Shown: positions 17,445 through 27,005, counted from the stretch's first letter. The stretch is DNA of 64,000 nt from Parafrankia sp041008525 (GCF_041008525.1 NZ_JBFLUG010000002.1:1-64000), one strand, 5' to 3'. The notes: generated by a model not told the origin, from the letters alone. Translations and numbers: made by a program.

Positions 17445-19229
17445 TCAGGGGAGCGCCCGGTCCAGGTGGATCGCCGCGCTGATCAGGGCCAGGTGGGTGA
17501 ACGCCTGCGGGAAGTTGCCCAGGGCCTCACCCGACGGGCCGATCTCCTCCGCGTAGAGCCCCACGTGGTTGGCGTAGGTGAGCATCTTCTCGAACACCAG
17601 CCGGGCCTCGGCCGTGCGGCCGGCCCGGGTCAGCGCCTCGACGTACCAGAACGAGCAGAGGTTGAAGGTGCCCTCGTCGCCGGTCAGCCCGTCGCTGCCG
17701 TCGGCGGCGTACCGGCGCACCAGGCTGTCACTGACCAGGTCCGAGCCGACCCGGTCCAGGGTCGACAGGAAGCGGGGGTCGGTCGGGCCGGAGAACTTCA
17801 CCAGCGGCATGCAGAGCAGCGACGCGTCCAGCCGCGGCGAGCCCGGGAACTCCATGTACGCCCCGAGCTGGGGATTCCACGCCTCGTTCTGGACGAACCG
17901 GTAGGCCCGGCCGGCGTGGTCCTTCCAGTCGTTGGTGGGCCCGGGAAGACCGCGCTGCCGCGAGATCCGGCAGGCCCGCTCGAACGCGACCCAGGTCATC
18001 ACCGCCGAGTAGGTGAACCGCTGCCGCCCGCCGCGGGTCTCCCAGATGCCCTCGTCGGGCTGCTCCCAGTGCTGGGCCAGCCAGTCGAGCTGGCGCCCGA
18101 GCGCCTCCCAGAGCTGGAACGAGATCGGGACCTGCTTGTTGTAGAGGTAGACCGAGTCCATCAGCTCGCCGTAGATGTCGATCTGGAGCTGGTCGGCGGC
18201 GCCGTTGCCGATCCGGACGGGCTTCGACCCGCGGTAGCCCGCGAGGTGCTCGAGCACGATCTCGTCCAGGTCGGCGTTGCCGTCCACGCTGTAAAGCACA
18301 CGCAGGCCCTGATCGGGGGGTGCCTCCTTGCACCGCTGCTCCAGCCAGTCCATGAATGCCGCGGCCTCGTCGGTGAAGCCGAGTGCCATGAGCGCGTAGG
18401 TGGTGAAGGCGGCGTCCCGGATCCAGGTGTAGCGGTAGTCCCAGTTGCGGACCCCGCCGAGCTCCTCCGGCAGAGAGGTGGTCGGGGCGGCGATGAGTGC
18501 CCCGGTCGGGCGGTACACGAGCAGCTTCAGGACCAGGGCCGAGCGGAGCACCATCTCCCGCCAGCGGCCCTGGTACCGCGCGGAGCGCAGCCAGCTCTGC
18601 CAGTACCCGAGGGTCCGGGCGAACAGCTCGTCCGCCTCCCCGGTCTGCAGGGGCCGGATGGGGGAGTTCCACTCCAGCACGATGTCGGACGTCTCGCCCG
18701 TCGCCAGCTCGAAGTCGCAGGCGACCGCCGTCCCCACCACCCGCAGCGGCAGTGCCGTACGCAGGACGAGGCTGCCCGACACCGACTCGAAGACCGCCCC
18801 CGCCCCCGGCACCAGGGTCACTGTGTGGGACGCCCGCCCGTAGTCGAAACGGGGGTCGCAGCGCAGCGTGAACCCGGCGGTGCCGCGGACGGCGCGGGCC
18901 TGCCGGACGATCACGTGCGGTGTCTCGGTGCGGTCGTTGTCGACCGGGACCATGAAGTCCACGACCTCGCCCACCGCGGACGGAGTGAGGAACCTGGTCA
19001 TCAGGATGTTCGAGTCGGGCAGGTAGAGCTGCTTGGCCTTCGACCCGCCGCAGTGAATCCGGAAGGAGCCGCCGCGGTCAGCGTCCAGCAGGCTCGCGAA
19101 GACGGACGCGCCGTCGAAGCGCTGCGGGCAGTACCAGTCGATCGTTCCGTCCGTGGCCACCAGGGCCACGGTGCGGAGATCACCGATGACCCCGTGCTCC
19201 TCGATCGGCGGGTAGTCGGATCCGGGCAT
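17445..19229 (-). CDS. Glycoside hydrolase family 15 (glucoamylase/trehalase-like)
   Basis: 594 residues. The opening PPIEEHGVIGDLRTVALVATDG matches the actinobacterial GH15 group that includes mycobacterial trehalase. RNWDYRYTWIRDAAFTTYA is the substrate-binding signature; DEGIWETRGG holds the likely general acid, and YAEEIGPSGEALGNFPQAF the second catalytic Glu. No signal peptide is seen, so it acts in the cytoplasm, on trehalose or alpha-glucan. The frame is open a further 129 codons upstream, but GGAGA six bases before ATG 19229 and the family N-terminus fix the start. Divergent from 19631. Confidence 0.88.
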   Translation of the reverse strand: MPGSDYPPIEEHGVIGDLRTVALVATDGTIDWYCPQRFDGASVFASLLDADRGGSFRIHCGGSKAKQLYLPDSNILMTRFLTPSAVGEVVDFMVPVDNDRTETPHVIVRQARAVRGTAGFTLRCDPRFDYGRASHTVTLVPGAGAVFESVSGSLVLRTALPLRVVGTAVACDFELATGETSDIVLEWNSPIRPLQTGEADELFARTLGYWQSWLRSARYQGRWREMVLRSALVLKLLVYRPTGALIAAPTTSLPEELGGVRNWDYRYTWIRDAAFTTYALMALGFTDEAAAFMDWLEQRCKEAPPDQGLRVLYSVDGNADLDEIVLEHLAGYRGSKPVRIGNGAADQLQIDIYGELMDSVYLYNKQVPISFQLWEALGRQLDWLAQHWEQPDEGIWETRGGRQRFTYSAVMTWVAFERACRISRQRGLPGPTNDWKDHAGRAYRFVQNEAWNPQLGAYMEFPGSPRLDASLLCMPLVKFSGPTDPRFLSTLDRVGSDLVSDSLVRRYAADGSDGLTGDEGTFNLCSFWYVEALTRAGRTAEARLVFEKMLTYANHVGLYAEEIGPSGEALGNFPQAFTHLALISAAIHLDRALP

Positions 19230-19630
19230 GCAGTTCTCCGCGCGTGGGATGTCCGGGCGAGCCGGAGAGACGGGCTGTGCGGCAAGTCCTGGGAAGCGGC
19301 GGGTCCTGAAGGTTCCGTGCGTCTTCCATCGGGTGGTCACTGCGCCCACGTCGGCGTGGTTAGCCGAAGGTACCCCGCCCCGGCGGGCGGACCGGCCTCT
19401 CCGGCAGGCCACAGAGCACCGCCGAAAGTGCCCCCGACTACCCGATCGGGGTGGTGACGGCCTGCCCCGGCCGGGCGGGCGGGGGCTGGCTCCGGCGAGG
19501 TGAACCGCCACTTCTGACAGTCGAGTCGTCTGCGGGGGCGACTGCGGCGACCATGGCCCACGCGGGTGGTCCGGCACAGGCCCGGGGTCTTGAGTGTCCG
19601 GCGTTCGGGCAGGCACCCTACGATCACGAC

Positions 19631-20869
19631 ATGACGAAGCAGTGGCCGGCCATCGCGGACGGCCGAGCCGGCCTTGTCATGTTCGCCCGCGGCGACCGGG
19701 TCTTTCCGGTGGATGACCTTGGCGGCGGTGTGTGGTCCAGGCGTGGGACGGTGCTCTCCGTGCACCCGCTGTCGTGGGAGGAGATGCAGCCCTCGTCCGG
19801 CGGCGTGCGGGTGGACGCCACCCCCGCTGCCACCTCCGGGTGCGCGCGCGCGACGGTGCTGTGGGATGACGGCTCCGCGGAGGTGCTGGCGGAGGACAAG
19901 CTCTGCCTGGTCTACGACCAGGAGGCACCCGTCGGCATCCGCGTGGTCACGATGCCGATGAGCCAGCCCTGCGACGTGGTGGACCACGGCGGGCAGGTGG
20001 TGCTGGTGCTGCGGGAGGGCCTGCTGCCCCCCGAGGCCGTCATCGCGCTGCGTGCCGGGCTCGGCCGGGTGCGCGCCGCGCTGACGCCGGGCCACACCGA
20101 CACCGCGTCGGCGGCCGAGCAGCGGCGCAGGGACCTCGGTCTGCTCAACGCTCTGATCGCCGAGATGACCAGCACCGGCGTCGCGCCCACCGGAAGAGCA
20201 GCCGCCGGCACCAGGTCCGCCGGACCGATGCCCGCCGGACCGATGCCCGCCGTCACGCCGACCGGGACCGCGCCCCCTCCTGCCCCCGCGACTACCGGCA
20301 CGAGCGGGGAGCCTGCTCGGAACCCGGACGCCGGGCGCCCGGCGGCGGCGGTCGGGCGCCCGACCACCGCGCCGGGCGGTCAGAGCGGGAACGCGCCTCG
20401 ACCGAGCGCCGGCGTGCCTCGATCGGGGGTGAGTGTGGGGCGTCCTGACGCCGTCCCGCCGGGCTTCCGCCCCCGGATCCCGGGGCCGGGGGAACCGGCC
20501 CGGCCCGCCGCGGTCGGGTCCGCCCCCGCGGGGGACGAGGTCGTGGTCGGTGGCTACCTGCCGGCCGAGCCCGCGCAGCCGAGCGGGATGACGCGGCGCA
20601 CCCAGGGCGGCCAGGGCCCCGAGGGCGGGCAGCGACCCGCGGCCGCGGTGCTGCGCCCCGACGTGATGGTCGGCGGACCCGGTGACGGCGCGGCCACGGG
20701 TCCGCAGGTCCGCCCGGACCTGGGCGGGCGCCCTGACGTGTTCGTCGGACGTCCGGACACGGACGCGGACATCGAGGGCATGGTGGCCAGCCCGCAGGGC
20801 AGGGCGGTCACGAACCCCGGGACGGGCCCGCTGCCCGGTTCCGGGCCGCAGGCACGGTCCAGGAGATGA
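19631..20869 (+). CDS. Unrecognised protein with Gly/Pro-rich repeat tail
   Basis: 412 residues. The N-terminal ~180 residues look folded (FARGDRVFPVDDLGGGVWSR, ATVLWDDGSAEVLAEDKLC) but match no family I know. The rest is Gly/Pro/Ala-rich and repeats a VxVG(R/G)P theme: GVSVGRPD, EVVVGGYLP, DVMVGGPGD, DVFVGRPD. No signal peptide or TM segment is seen. ATG 19631 begins the charged, ordered part; the upstream open frame overlaps the GH15 promoter region. Confidence 0.6.
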   Translation: MTKQWPAIADGRAGLVMFARGDRVFPVDDLGGGVWSRRGTVLSVHPLSWEEMQPSSGGVRVDATPAATSGCARATVLWDDGSAEVLAEDKLCLVYDQEAPVGIRVVTMPMSQPCDVVDHGGQVVLVLREGLLPPEAVIALRAGLGRVRAALTPGHTDTASAAEQRRRDLGLLNALIAEMTSTGVAPTGRAAAGTRSAGPMPAGPMPAVTPTGTAPPPAPATTGTSGEPARNPDAGRPAAAVGRPTTAPGGQSGNAPRPSAGVPRSGVSVGRPDAVPPGFRPRIPGPGEPARPAAVGSAPAGDEVVVGGYLPAEPAQPSGMTRRTQGGQGPEGGQRPAAAVLRPDVMVGGPGDGAATGPQVRPDLGGRPDVFVGRPDTDADIEGMVASPQGRAVTNPGTGPLPGSGPQARSRR

Positions 20870-21035
20870 CCCGGAGACAAACCGGCGCACCGGCCGCGGG
20901 CCGGGGGACCGCGTCGGCCCGGTGCGCCTGATCCGGTGATGGAGAGAGCCGCGGCGCCGCTGGTCGTCAACCGGCGGGAGGGGCGGGGACCCGGACCGCC
21001 GCGGGCTCAGAGCCCCTGAGGGCGGGGCCGCGCGC

Positions 21036-21233
21036 TCAGGAGGTCGAGTACGGCCCCGGACGCACCCCCGGGCTGTAGGCGTTGCCGTTCATGCCCGCGC
21101 GTGGCTGCTCGGTCATGGCCTGGCTGACCTTCGACGCGATGGCTTCGGTGAGCCGGATTGCCTGGGTGAGCGAGAGATTGAGGACGATCTCGCTGTCATC
21201 GGTCATCGCGAAGCGTACCGACACATCCGCCAT
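21036..21233 (-). CDS. Small conserved-looking protein, unknown function
   Basis: 65 residues, MADVSVRFAMTDDSEIVLN onward, with a short amphipathic helix (LTQAIRLTEAIASKVSQAM) and a Gly/Pro-rich tail. GGGAGGAAA lies seven bases before ATG 21233, a strong ribosome site that argues for this start over the longer open frame to 21449. No family recognised. Confidence 0.6.
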   Translation of the reverse strand: MADVSVRFAMTDDSEIVLNLSLTQAIRLTEAIASKVSQAMTEQPRAGMNGNAYSPGVRPGPYSTS

Positions 21234-21703
21234 GCTCTTTCCTCCCATTTCAGGTCCCCCGGACACCCGTGGCCGGTGGCCGATCGTGCCGAGGAGGCCC
21301 TTGAGGACCGCCTCATCCCCGCGGCCAAGGGACGTGGTGACCGATCCACGATCCCCGATCGGGTTGTCGGCGCGTGCGTGACCCCCCTCGTTCGGGGATG
21401 GGGCGATGCTGGTAGCCGTCGGCGTGGTGGACTTTCGGTGACTTCCCATGGTCGAAAACGTCTCCCCCGTACTGACCTCGCCTGACTGAGGTCATCTCTC
21501 GGTGATGGTCCCATCTCGGGGCGTCGCCGGCATTCAGGGGAGTTTTCGGTAAAGGTGACATGAGACACGACTGTGGTCTTATTCGAGGGTCATCCTGCCT
21601 CCTGTTTCCGCTCCCGGCGGCTCCGCGGCGGTCGAACCGTCGCTCGCGGCACCCGGGAGCGGCTGTCCGTGCCGGCTCGGGAGCAGCAAGCTGCCAGAAA
21701 CGG
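21234..21703. other. 470-bp gene-free stretch
   Basis: Lies between the small protein gene and the PMT 3' end. It holds a TGACCTC/GAGGTCA inverted repeat (21473-21479/21488-21494, 8-base spacer), which could be an operator for the small gene, and a PMT-side stem-loop at 21608-21662. I see no convincing coding sequence or RNA gene. Confidence 0.5.
21608..21662 (-). terminator. Stem-loop downstream of pmt
   Basis: A perfect 10-bp inverted repeat, CCGCTCCCGG (21608-21617) and CCGGGAGCGG (21653-21662), 42 bases past the PMT stop codon. The 35-base interior can fold further. A likely terminator without a U-run. Confidence 0.5.
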
Positions 21704-23347
21704 TCAGATCCACCCTGGGAACCACATCCGCATCCGCCAGGACGAGTACGGAATCACCTCGGCGGCCAGAATCGGATAGAAGTAGGCGAACAGGAGGACC
21801 ACAGCCACCGTGTACACGCCGACGGCCAGCGCGCCGGTGAGCCGCCTGACGTCAGACGCCTCCCGCGGCCCCAGCGCCAGCCCCGCCATCGCCGTCAGGC
21901 CCAGCACCAGGAACGGCAGCGACGGCAGCGCGTAGAAGAAGAACATCGTCCGGCCCGGGAGCAGCAGCCAGGGCAGGAACGCGGAGCCGAACCCGACGAG
22001 CACCAGCGCCGCCCGCCAGTCGCGGCGGCGTACCCACAGCACCAGCGAGCCGACCAGGGCCGCCGTGCCACCCCACCAGATCGCCGGGTTCCCCAGCGCG
22101 ATGACCTCCCGTGAGCAGCCACCCGGTGCCGTGCAACCCTCGGCGCCGAACGCCGGCGAGCTGTAGAAGTAGGCGATCGGACGTCCGAGCACCAGCCAGC
22201 TCATCGGCGTCGAGCGGAACGGGTGGGAGTCGGACAGCCCCTCGTGGAAGTTCAGGACCTGCTGCTGGTAGTCCCACCAGCTGCGCCAGGCATTGACGAA
22301 GCCGTCACCGTGCGCGTCCCGGTTCCAGCCGCCGTCGGTGACGAACCAGCCCGTCCACGTCGCGAGGAACGTCACGACGGGCAGGGCGACGAAGCCCACC
22401 AGCCAGCCGGGCAGATCACGGCGCAGCGCCCCCAGGAAGGGTGACGGCGCCCCTGCCGTGCGGCGGGCACCGACGTCCCACGCCAGGGCCAGCGCCGCGA
22501 AGCCGACCACGGTGTAGAGCGCGCTCCACTTCACGCCCATGGACGCGCCGAGCGCGACTCCCATGAGGATCCGCCACGGGCGTGGGCCGAGCCGTGGCCC
22601 GAACCGCGCGTCGGCGGACCCCGCCGCGCCCGGCTCCATCCGGTCGAGCCGGGCGGCCATCCGCCGGCGGCCGTCGTCGCGGTCGAGCACCAGGCAGGCC
22701 AGCGCGATGACGATGCCCGTCATCAGGAAGATGTCGAGGATGCCGATCCGGCTCTGCACGAACTCCAGCCCGTCCAGCGCCAGCAGGAGGCCGGCGAAGC
22801 ATCCCAGCAGCGTCGAGCGGAAGATCCGCCGCGCGGCCCGGGCGAGCACCAGGACGGCGAGCGTGCCAGCGAGCGCGGACGAGAAGCGCCAGCCCAGCTC
22901 GGGGCTGCCGTGCGCGGTGCCCGCACAGTCGACATAACCGAACAGCCACTGTGACGCGGCCATGAGCCACTTGCCGAGCGGCGGGTGGACGACGTACGCG
23001 GGTCCGTCGCAGGTCTTCGAGTTGATCTCGTACCCGGCGGTCATGAGACCCCAGGCGTCCTTGACGTAGTAGACCTCGTCGAAGTAGAGCCCGCGGGGTT
23101 CGGTGAGCCGCCAGAAGCGCAGGATGCCGGCGGCGACGGCGATGAGCACCGGGGCGACCCAGCCGACCAGCCGGTCACCCGGCATGGGCGGGCACAGCTT
23201 CGCCCGCCGTTCCTGCCGCTCCCGCTCCGCCCGGCCGGCCGGGACGGCGGCAGTCGGCGTGCCCGCACCCTTACCCGCGTCCACGTCCGCGTCGGGACCC
23301 GGCGGTCCGGTCTCGGAACGGGAAAGATGCGCCGTCGTCGCCGTCAC
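21704..23347 (-). CDS. pmt: PMT-family protein O-mannosyltransferase (GT39)
   Basis: 547 residues with about ten membrane helices. Transfers mannose from polyprenyl-phosphate-mannose to secreted proteins. FWRLTEPRGLYFDEVYYVKD carries the catalytic Asp-Glu pair of the first external loop; YVVHPPLGKWLMA and MGVKWSALYTVVGFAALAL are further PMT hallmarks. The order (divergent from rsmI) matches Rv1002c/Rv1003 of Mycobacterium tuberculosis. GTG 23347 is chosen because it starts the divergent pair 40 bases from rsmI; no ribosome site is seen, so the mRNA may be leaderless. The first ~55 residues are an Ala/Arg-rich cytoplasmic tail. Confidence 0.88.
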   Translation of the reverse strand: MTATTAHLSRSETGPPGPDADVDAGKGAGTPTAAVPAGRAERERQERRAKLCPPMPGDRLVGWVAPVLIAVAAGILRFWRLTEPRGLYFDEVYYVKDAWGLMTAGYEINSKTCDGPAYVVHPPLGKWLMAASQWLFGYVDCAGTAHGSPELGWRFSSALAGTLAVLVLARAARRIFRSTLLGCFAGLLLALDGLEFVQSRIGILDIFLMTGIVIALACLVLDRDDGRRRMAARLDRMEPGAAGSADARFGPRLGPRPWRILMGVALGASMGVKWSALYTVVGFAALALAWDVGARRTAGAPSPFLGALRRDLPGWLVGFVALPVVTFLATWTGWFVTDGGWNRDAHGDGFVNAWRSWWDYQQQVLNFHEGLSDSHPFRSTPMSWLVLGRPIAYFYSSPAFGAEGCTAPGGCSREVIALGNPAIWWGGTAALVGSLVLWVRRRDWRAALVLVGFGSAFLPWLLLPGRTMFFFYALPSLPFLVLGLTAMAGLALGPREASDVRRLTGALAVGVYTVAVVLLFAYFYPILAAEVIPYSSWRMRMWFPGWI

Positions 23348-23387
23348 ACCGATCAGGGTAGGTCCTGGGTCCTGGCAGACTGGTCGG

Positions 23388-24398
23388 GTGTCCGGGACCC
23401 TGGTGCTGTGCGGTGCCCCGATCGGTGACCCACGCGACGCCAGCCCGCGGCTCGCCGAGGTGCTCGCGACCGCGGACATCATCGCCGCCGAGGACACGAG
23501 GCGCCTGCGCCGGCTCGCCCACGCGCTCGGGATCACGATCCGGGGCCGGGTGGTCTCCTGCTACGACGCGGTCGAGGGCGCGCGTGCCGCGATGCTCACG
23601 GAGCAGCTGCTCGCCGGCTCCACCGTCGCGCTGATCACCGACGCCGGCATGCCCGCGGTCTCGGACCCGGGTTTCCGCCTGGTCGCGGCGGCGTCACAGG
23701 CCGGCGTGCCGGTCACGGTCGTGCCGGGCCCGTCCGCGGTGACGGCGGCCCTCGCGGTGAGCGGGCTCCCCTCGGACCGGTGGACCTTCGAGGGGTTCCT
23801 GCCCCGCAAGGGCGGTGAGCGCCGCGCCCGACTGCGTGGCCTCGCGGCAGAGGCCCGCACCATGGTGTTCCTCGAGTCCCCACACCGTCTGGTGGCGGCG
23901 CTGCGCGAGGCGGCGGACGTCCTCGGTGGCGGTCGGCGGGCGACCCTGTGCCGGGAGCTGACCAAGACCTGGGAGGAGATCGTCCGGACGGATCTGGCTG
24001 GCCTGGTGGACTGGGCGACGGACGGCCGGGAGATCCGAGGCGAGTTCACCCTGGTCGTCGCCGGTGCTCCGGCGGGGGCCCGCGGCGGAGCTGACAGCGC
24101 GCCCGGTGGTGCGGCCGCGGGCCGGCCGGCCGGCCCGGCGGTGCTGGCCGCGGCGGTCGAGCACCTCGTCGCGGGGGGCATGGCGCCGAAGGAGGCACGT
24201 AAGACGGTTGCCGCCGACCACGGGATCGGGTCCCGGCAGGTCTACGACGCGATCGTCGCCGCCCGTGCCGCGGCCGAACCCGAAGGCGATGACGTTCCCG
24301 ACCCCGAGAACGCCGCCGGGCCTGACGAGGGCTCCGGGTCTGACGAGGGCTCCGGGGTCGGAAGGCACCTGGGCGGTTCGTCGCTGACCGGAGCCTGA
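23388..24398 (+). CDS. rsmI: 16S rRNA (cytidine1402-2'-O)-methyltransferase RsmI
   Basis: 336 residues from GTG. SAM-dependent tetrapyrrole-methylase-fold enzyme. VLCGAPIGDPRDASPRL, IAAEDTRRLRRL, ITDAGMPAVSDPG and VPGPSAVTAALAVSGL are the standard RsmI motifs, followed by FLPRKGGERR and LESPHRLVAAL. The C-terminal ~70 residues contain a helical domain (GMAPKEARKTVAADHGIGSRQVYDAIVAAR) and a short GSDEG repeat. It diverges from pmt across 40 bases that must hold both promoters. Chromosomal housekeeping gene that marks the left edge of the glycan island. Confidence 0.94.
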   Translation: MSGTLVLCGAPIGDPRDASPRLAEVLATADIIAAEDTRRLRRLAHALGITIRGRVVSCYDAVEGARAAMLTEQLLAGSTVALITDAGMPAVSDPGFRLVAAASQAGVPVTVVPGPSAVTAALAVSGLPSDRWTFEGFLPRKGGERRARLRGLAAEARTMVFLESPHRLVAALREAADVLGGGRRATLCRELTKTWEEIVRTDLAGLVDWATDGREIRGEFTLVVAGAPAGARGGADSAPGGAAAGRPAGPAVLAAAVEHLVAGGMAPKEARKTVAADHGIGSRQVYDAIVAARAAAEPEGDDVPDPENAAGPDEGSGSDEGSGVGRHLGGSSLTGA

Positions 24399-24564
24399 AC
24401 CGGGCGGGCCCGTTCCGCCGGCGCGGCACCGTGGCCGGAATCGGACGCGCCGGAACCCGGCCTGCTGGCAACGGCGGCCGGGGGCGGGACACTGGATCGC
24501 GACAGCCGGGGTACGCCCCGCGCGCCGTGGTGGCTGAAAGAAACCGTCCGCCCGCGTCCGACCC

Positions 24565-24600
24565 CACTCCGCCGGAGTGCGGACCGGTTTATGATGCGCG
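24565..24600 (+). promoter_or_regulatory. Putative rfbC promoter with palindromic operator
   Basis: CACTCCGCCGGAGTG (24565-24579) is a perfect palindrome around one central base. TATGAT at 24590-24595 is a good -10 hexamer; the palindrome sits where the -35 element would be, so a regulator bound there could activate or block. It is about 95 bases before the rfbC start codon, inside the 291-bp rsmI-rfbC gap. Confidence 0.45.
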
Positions 24601-24689
24601 ATGCAGGCGTCAGGGGGGCGGTTCGCACCCCGCGGGTCGCGGTTACGGCGGCTCGCGGTGCGACCGACGACGCGAGGGGGAGCTTTCAT

Positions 24690-25268
24690 ATGGGCGTGGC
24701 AACGACCGAGTTCTCGGTCCGGAAGACGGAGATTCCGGGGCTGCTCGTCTTCGACATCACCAGCATGGCGGACGAGCGCGGCTGGTTCCAGGAGAAGTTC
24801 CACCGGGCCAAGCTGGTCGCCGCCGGGTTGCCGGAATCCTTCGAGGTGGTGCAGACCAGCGTCTCCTTCAACCGGAGCGCGGGCGTGACCAGGGGTTTTC
24901 ACGCTGAGCCCTGGGACAAGTACATCTCGGTGGTGGCCGGCCGGGTCTTCTGTGCCTACCTGGACCTGCGGGCGGGCGGGAACTTCGGGCGGGTCGTCAC
25001 CGTCGAGATCGACCAGAACTGCGCGGTGTTTCTTCCGAGAGGGGTGGCGAACTCCTTCCAGACCCTGGAGGATGACACCTACTACATCTACAGTGTCAAC
25101 CGGCACTGGAGCGCCGAGGAATACGACGACTACGTCTTCGTCAACCTGGCGGACCCGGCGCTCGGCGTGCGCTGGCCGATTCCGCTCGACGAGGCCGTGA
25201 TCTCGGAGCGGGACCGGAACCACGCCGCGCTGGCGGATGTCCGCCCGTTCGACGAGGTGCCGGCATGA
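24690..25268 (+). CDS. rfbC: dTDP-4-dehydrorhamnose 3,5-epimerase-like (RmlC cupin)
   Basis: 192 residues. RmlC epimerises dTDP-4-keto-6-deoxyglucose at C3/C5 on the way to dTDP-L-rhamnose. TSVSFNRSAGVTRGFHAEPW holds the catalytic His, in the FHAEPWDK variant instead of RGLHFQ; VFLPRGVANSFQTLEDDTYY is the cupin core and VNLADPALGVRWPI the closing motif. ATG 24690 follows GAGGGGGAGC. The FHAEPWDK variant belongs to a less-studied subgroup, so a related 4-keto sugar might be the substrate. First gene of the island; rfbA follows after 112 bases. rfbB and rfbD are not in the window. Confidence 0.85.
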   Translation: MGVATTEFSVRKTEIPGLLVFDITSMADERGWFQEKFHRAKLVAAGLPESFEVVQTSVSFNRSAGVTRGFHAEPWDKYISVVAGRVFCAYLDLRAGGNFGRVVTVEIDQNCAVFLPRGVANSFQTLEDDTYYIYSVNRHWSAEEYDDYVFVNLADPALGVRWPIPLDEAVISERDRNHAALADVRPFDEVPA

Positions 25269-25380
25269 CAATGGCACGGTCGTCCGCGCACAACGCCCGC
25301 GGCCGGAACACGGCGGGTGGCCACGGAGAGCTTTCCGCAGGCAGGTCGGGATCGGTGTCGAAAGGTGGGCGCAGGCCGGT

Positions 25381-26244
25381 ATGAAGGGCATTGTTCTGGC
25401 GGGAGGTACGGGTTCCCGGCTCTATCCCATCACCCACGCGGTCAGCAAGCAGCTCATGCCCGTCTACGACAAGCCCATGATCTACTACCCGCTTTCCACC
25501 CTGATGGCCGCCGGAATCCGCGAGATCCTCATCATCACCACCCCGCAGGACCAGGCGCAGTTCCAGCGCCTGCTGGGTGACGGTTCGCGGCTCGGCTGCC
25601 GGTTCGAGTACGCCGTGCAGGACGAGCCGCGTGGGCTGGCCGAAGCCTTCATCATCGGAGCTGACTTCGTCGGCGACGACAAGGTCGCCCTCGTCCTCGG
25701 TGACAACATCTTCTACGGCGTCGGCCTGGGGGAACAGCTCAGGCGGTACACCGACCCGGTCGGTGGGGTGGTCTTCGCCTACCACGTCTCGGATCCGGAG
25801 CGCTATGGCGTGGTCGAGTTCGACGACCGGCGGCGGGCGATGTCCATCGAGGAGAAACCGGAGAAGCCGAAGTCGCGCTACGCCGTGACCGGTCTGTACT
25901 TCTACGACAACTCCGTTCTGGAGATCGCCCGGGCCACGAGGCCGAGCGCCCGGGGCGAGCTGGAGATCACCGCGGTCAACCAGGAGTACCTGAGCCGCGG
26001 TGGCCTGAACGTGCACCTGCTTGACCGGGGTACCGCCTGGCTCGACACCGGCACGTTCAACTCCCTCATGCAGGCAGCCCAGTTCGTGCAGGTGATCGAG
26101 GAGCGGCAGGGTCTCAAGATCGGCTGCATCGAGGAGGTCGCCTGGCGGGAGGGCTTCCTCACGGACGACCAGCTGGCGGCGCTCGTGCGGCCGCTGGCGA
26201 AGAGCGGCTACGGCGCCTACCTCCAGAGCCTGCTGGAAGGCTGA
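25381..26244 (+). CDS. rfbA: Glucose-1-phosphate thymidylyltransferase RmlA
   Basis: 287 residues, typical length. Makes dTDP-glucose from dTTP and glucose-1-phosphate. KGIVLAGGTGSRLYPIT is the nucleotide-binding motif; SKQLMPVYDKPMIYYPLS, LVLGDNIFYG and SIEEKPEKPKSRYAVTGLYF are further RmlA signatures, and WLDTGTFNSLM completes the sugar site. The ribosome site before ATG 25381 is weak. It follows rfbC in the same direction and feeds nucleotide-activated deoxysugar to the island. Its last 28 bases overlap the convergent PglD-like gene. Confidence 0.95.
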   Translation: MKGIVLAGGTGSRLYPITHAVSKQLMPVYDKPMIYYPLSTLMAAGIREILIITTPQDQAQFQRLLGDGSRLGCRFEYAVQDEPRGLAEAFIIGADFVGDDKVALVLGDNIFYGVGLGEQLRRYTDPVGGVVFAYHVSDPERYGVVEFDDRRRAMSIEEKPEKPKSRYAVTGLYFYDNSVLEIARATRPSARGELEITAVNQEYLSRGGLNVHLLDRGTAWLDTGTFNSLMQAAQFVQVIEERQGLKIGCIEEVAWREGFLTDDQLAALVRPLAKSGYGAYLQSLLEG

Positions 26245-27005
26245 GTCGCGCCCGGCGGCGGCGGGCCCGGGCTGTGCCCGGCCGAGGCCGGGGGCTGACG
26301 CCGGGACGGGGCGGGGTCCGGGACGTCCGCGGGGCGCAGGAAGCGCGCCGGGTTGCCGACCCACACCTCACGCTCCGGAACGTCGTGCAGGGCAACCGCT
26401 CCCATGCCCAGGGTGGACCATGGCCCGACGGTGAGACCTTCGCGGACCAGCGCGCCGGCGCCGAGATAGGCCCCCGACCCCACCCGCACCGAGCCGGCCA
26501 GCGAGACGGACGCGCACAGCGTGGCGTAGTCGTCCACGACGTCGTCGTGGGTGAGAACCGTGTTCGGCATGATGACCACGTGCCGTCCGAGCTGGACCGA
26601 GGCGGTAAGCACCACGCCGGCGAGCAGGACGCAGCCGGGCCCGACCGTGGAGGAGCCGGAGACCGCCGCGGTGGGGTGCACGATCGTCGCGTACCGCTCC
26701 TCGGTGACACCGGCCTCCGCCAGCCGGCCCGCGAGCCGCTCGCGGCCCCGGCCCGGGCCGGGGCAGAGCACGATCCGCGCCTGGGGACGCTCCGTCACGG
26801 CGTCCAGGCCACCGAGGACGGGTAGCCCGTCGATCTCGCTGCCCCAGCGCGCGGGGTTGTCGTCGACGAATCCCAGGATGTCGTGGCCGCCGGCGGCCCG
26901 TGCCGCCTGCGCGGCCTCCCGCGCCAGGCCGGAGGCGGCGACCAGGATCAGCGGCCCGCCGCCGCCCGCCGCACCGGCCGGGCGGGTGCTAGCCGGCCTG
27001 GACAT
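26217..27005 (-). CDS. PglD/NeuD-like sugar O- or N-acyltransferase
   Basis: 262 residues: a Rossmann-like N-terminal domain (LILVAASGLAREAAQAARAA, DILGFVDDNPARWGSEIDGL) and a left-handed beta-helix of hexapeptide repeats (about residues 105-215) with HPTAAVSGSSTVGPGCVLLA and catalytic-type His in NTVLTHDDVV, ending VWVGNPARFLRP. This two-domain layout is that of PglD and NeuD, which acylate nucleotide amino sugars or sialic acids. Last gene of a four-gene operon, overlapping the binding-protein gene by 17 bases. The C-terminal ~40 residues are Pro-rich. The acyl acceptor is unknown. Confidence 0.82.
   Translation of the reverse strand: MSRPASTRPAGAAGGGGPLILVAASGLAREAAQAARAAGGHDILGFVDDNPARWGSEIDGLPVLGGLDAVTERPQARIVLCPGPGRGRERLAGRLAEAGVTEERYATIVHPTAAVSGSSTVGPGCVLLAGVVLTASVQLGRHVVIMPNTVLTHDDVVDDYATLCASVSLAGSVRVGSGAYLGAGALVREGLTVGPWSTLGMGAVALHDVPEREVWVGNPARFLRPADVPDPAPSRRQPPASAGHSPGPPPPGATQPSSRLWR

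Noticed and set aside
19230..19616. 129-residue N-terminal extension of the GH15 enzyme
   Set aside because: No homologous sequence type, it covers the divergent promoter, and GGAGA six bases before ATG 19229 marks the start.
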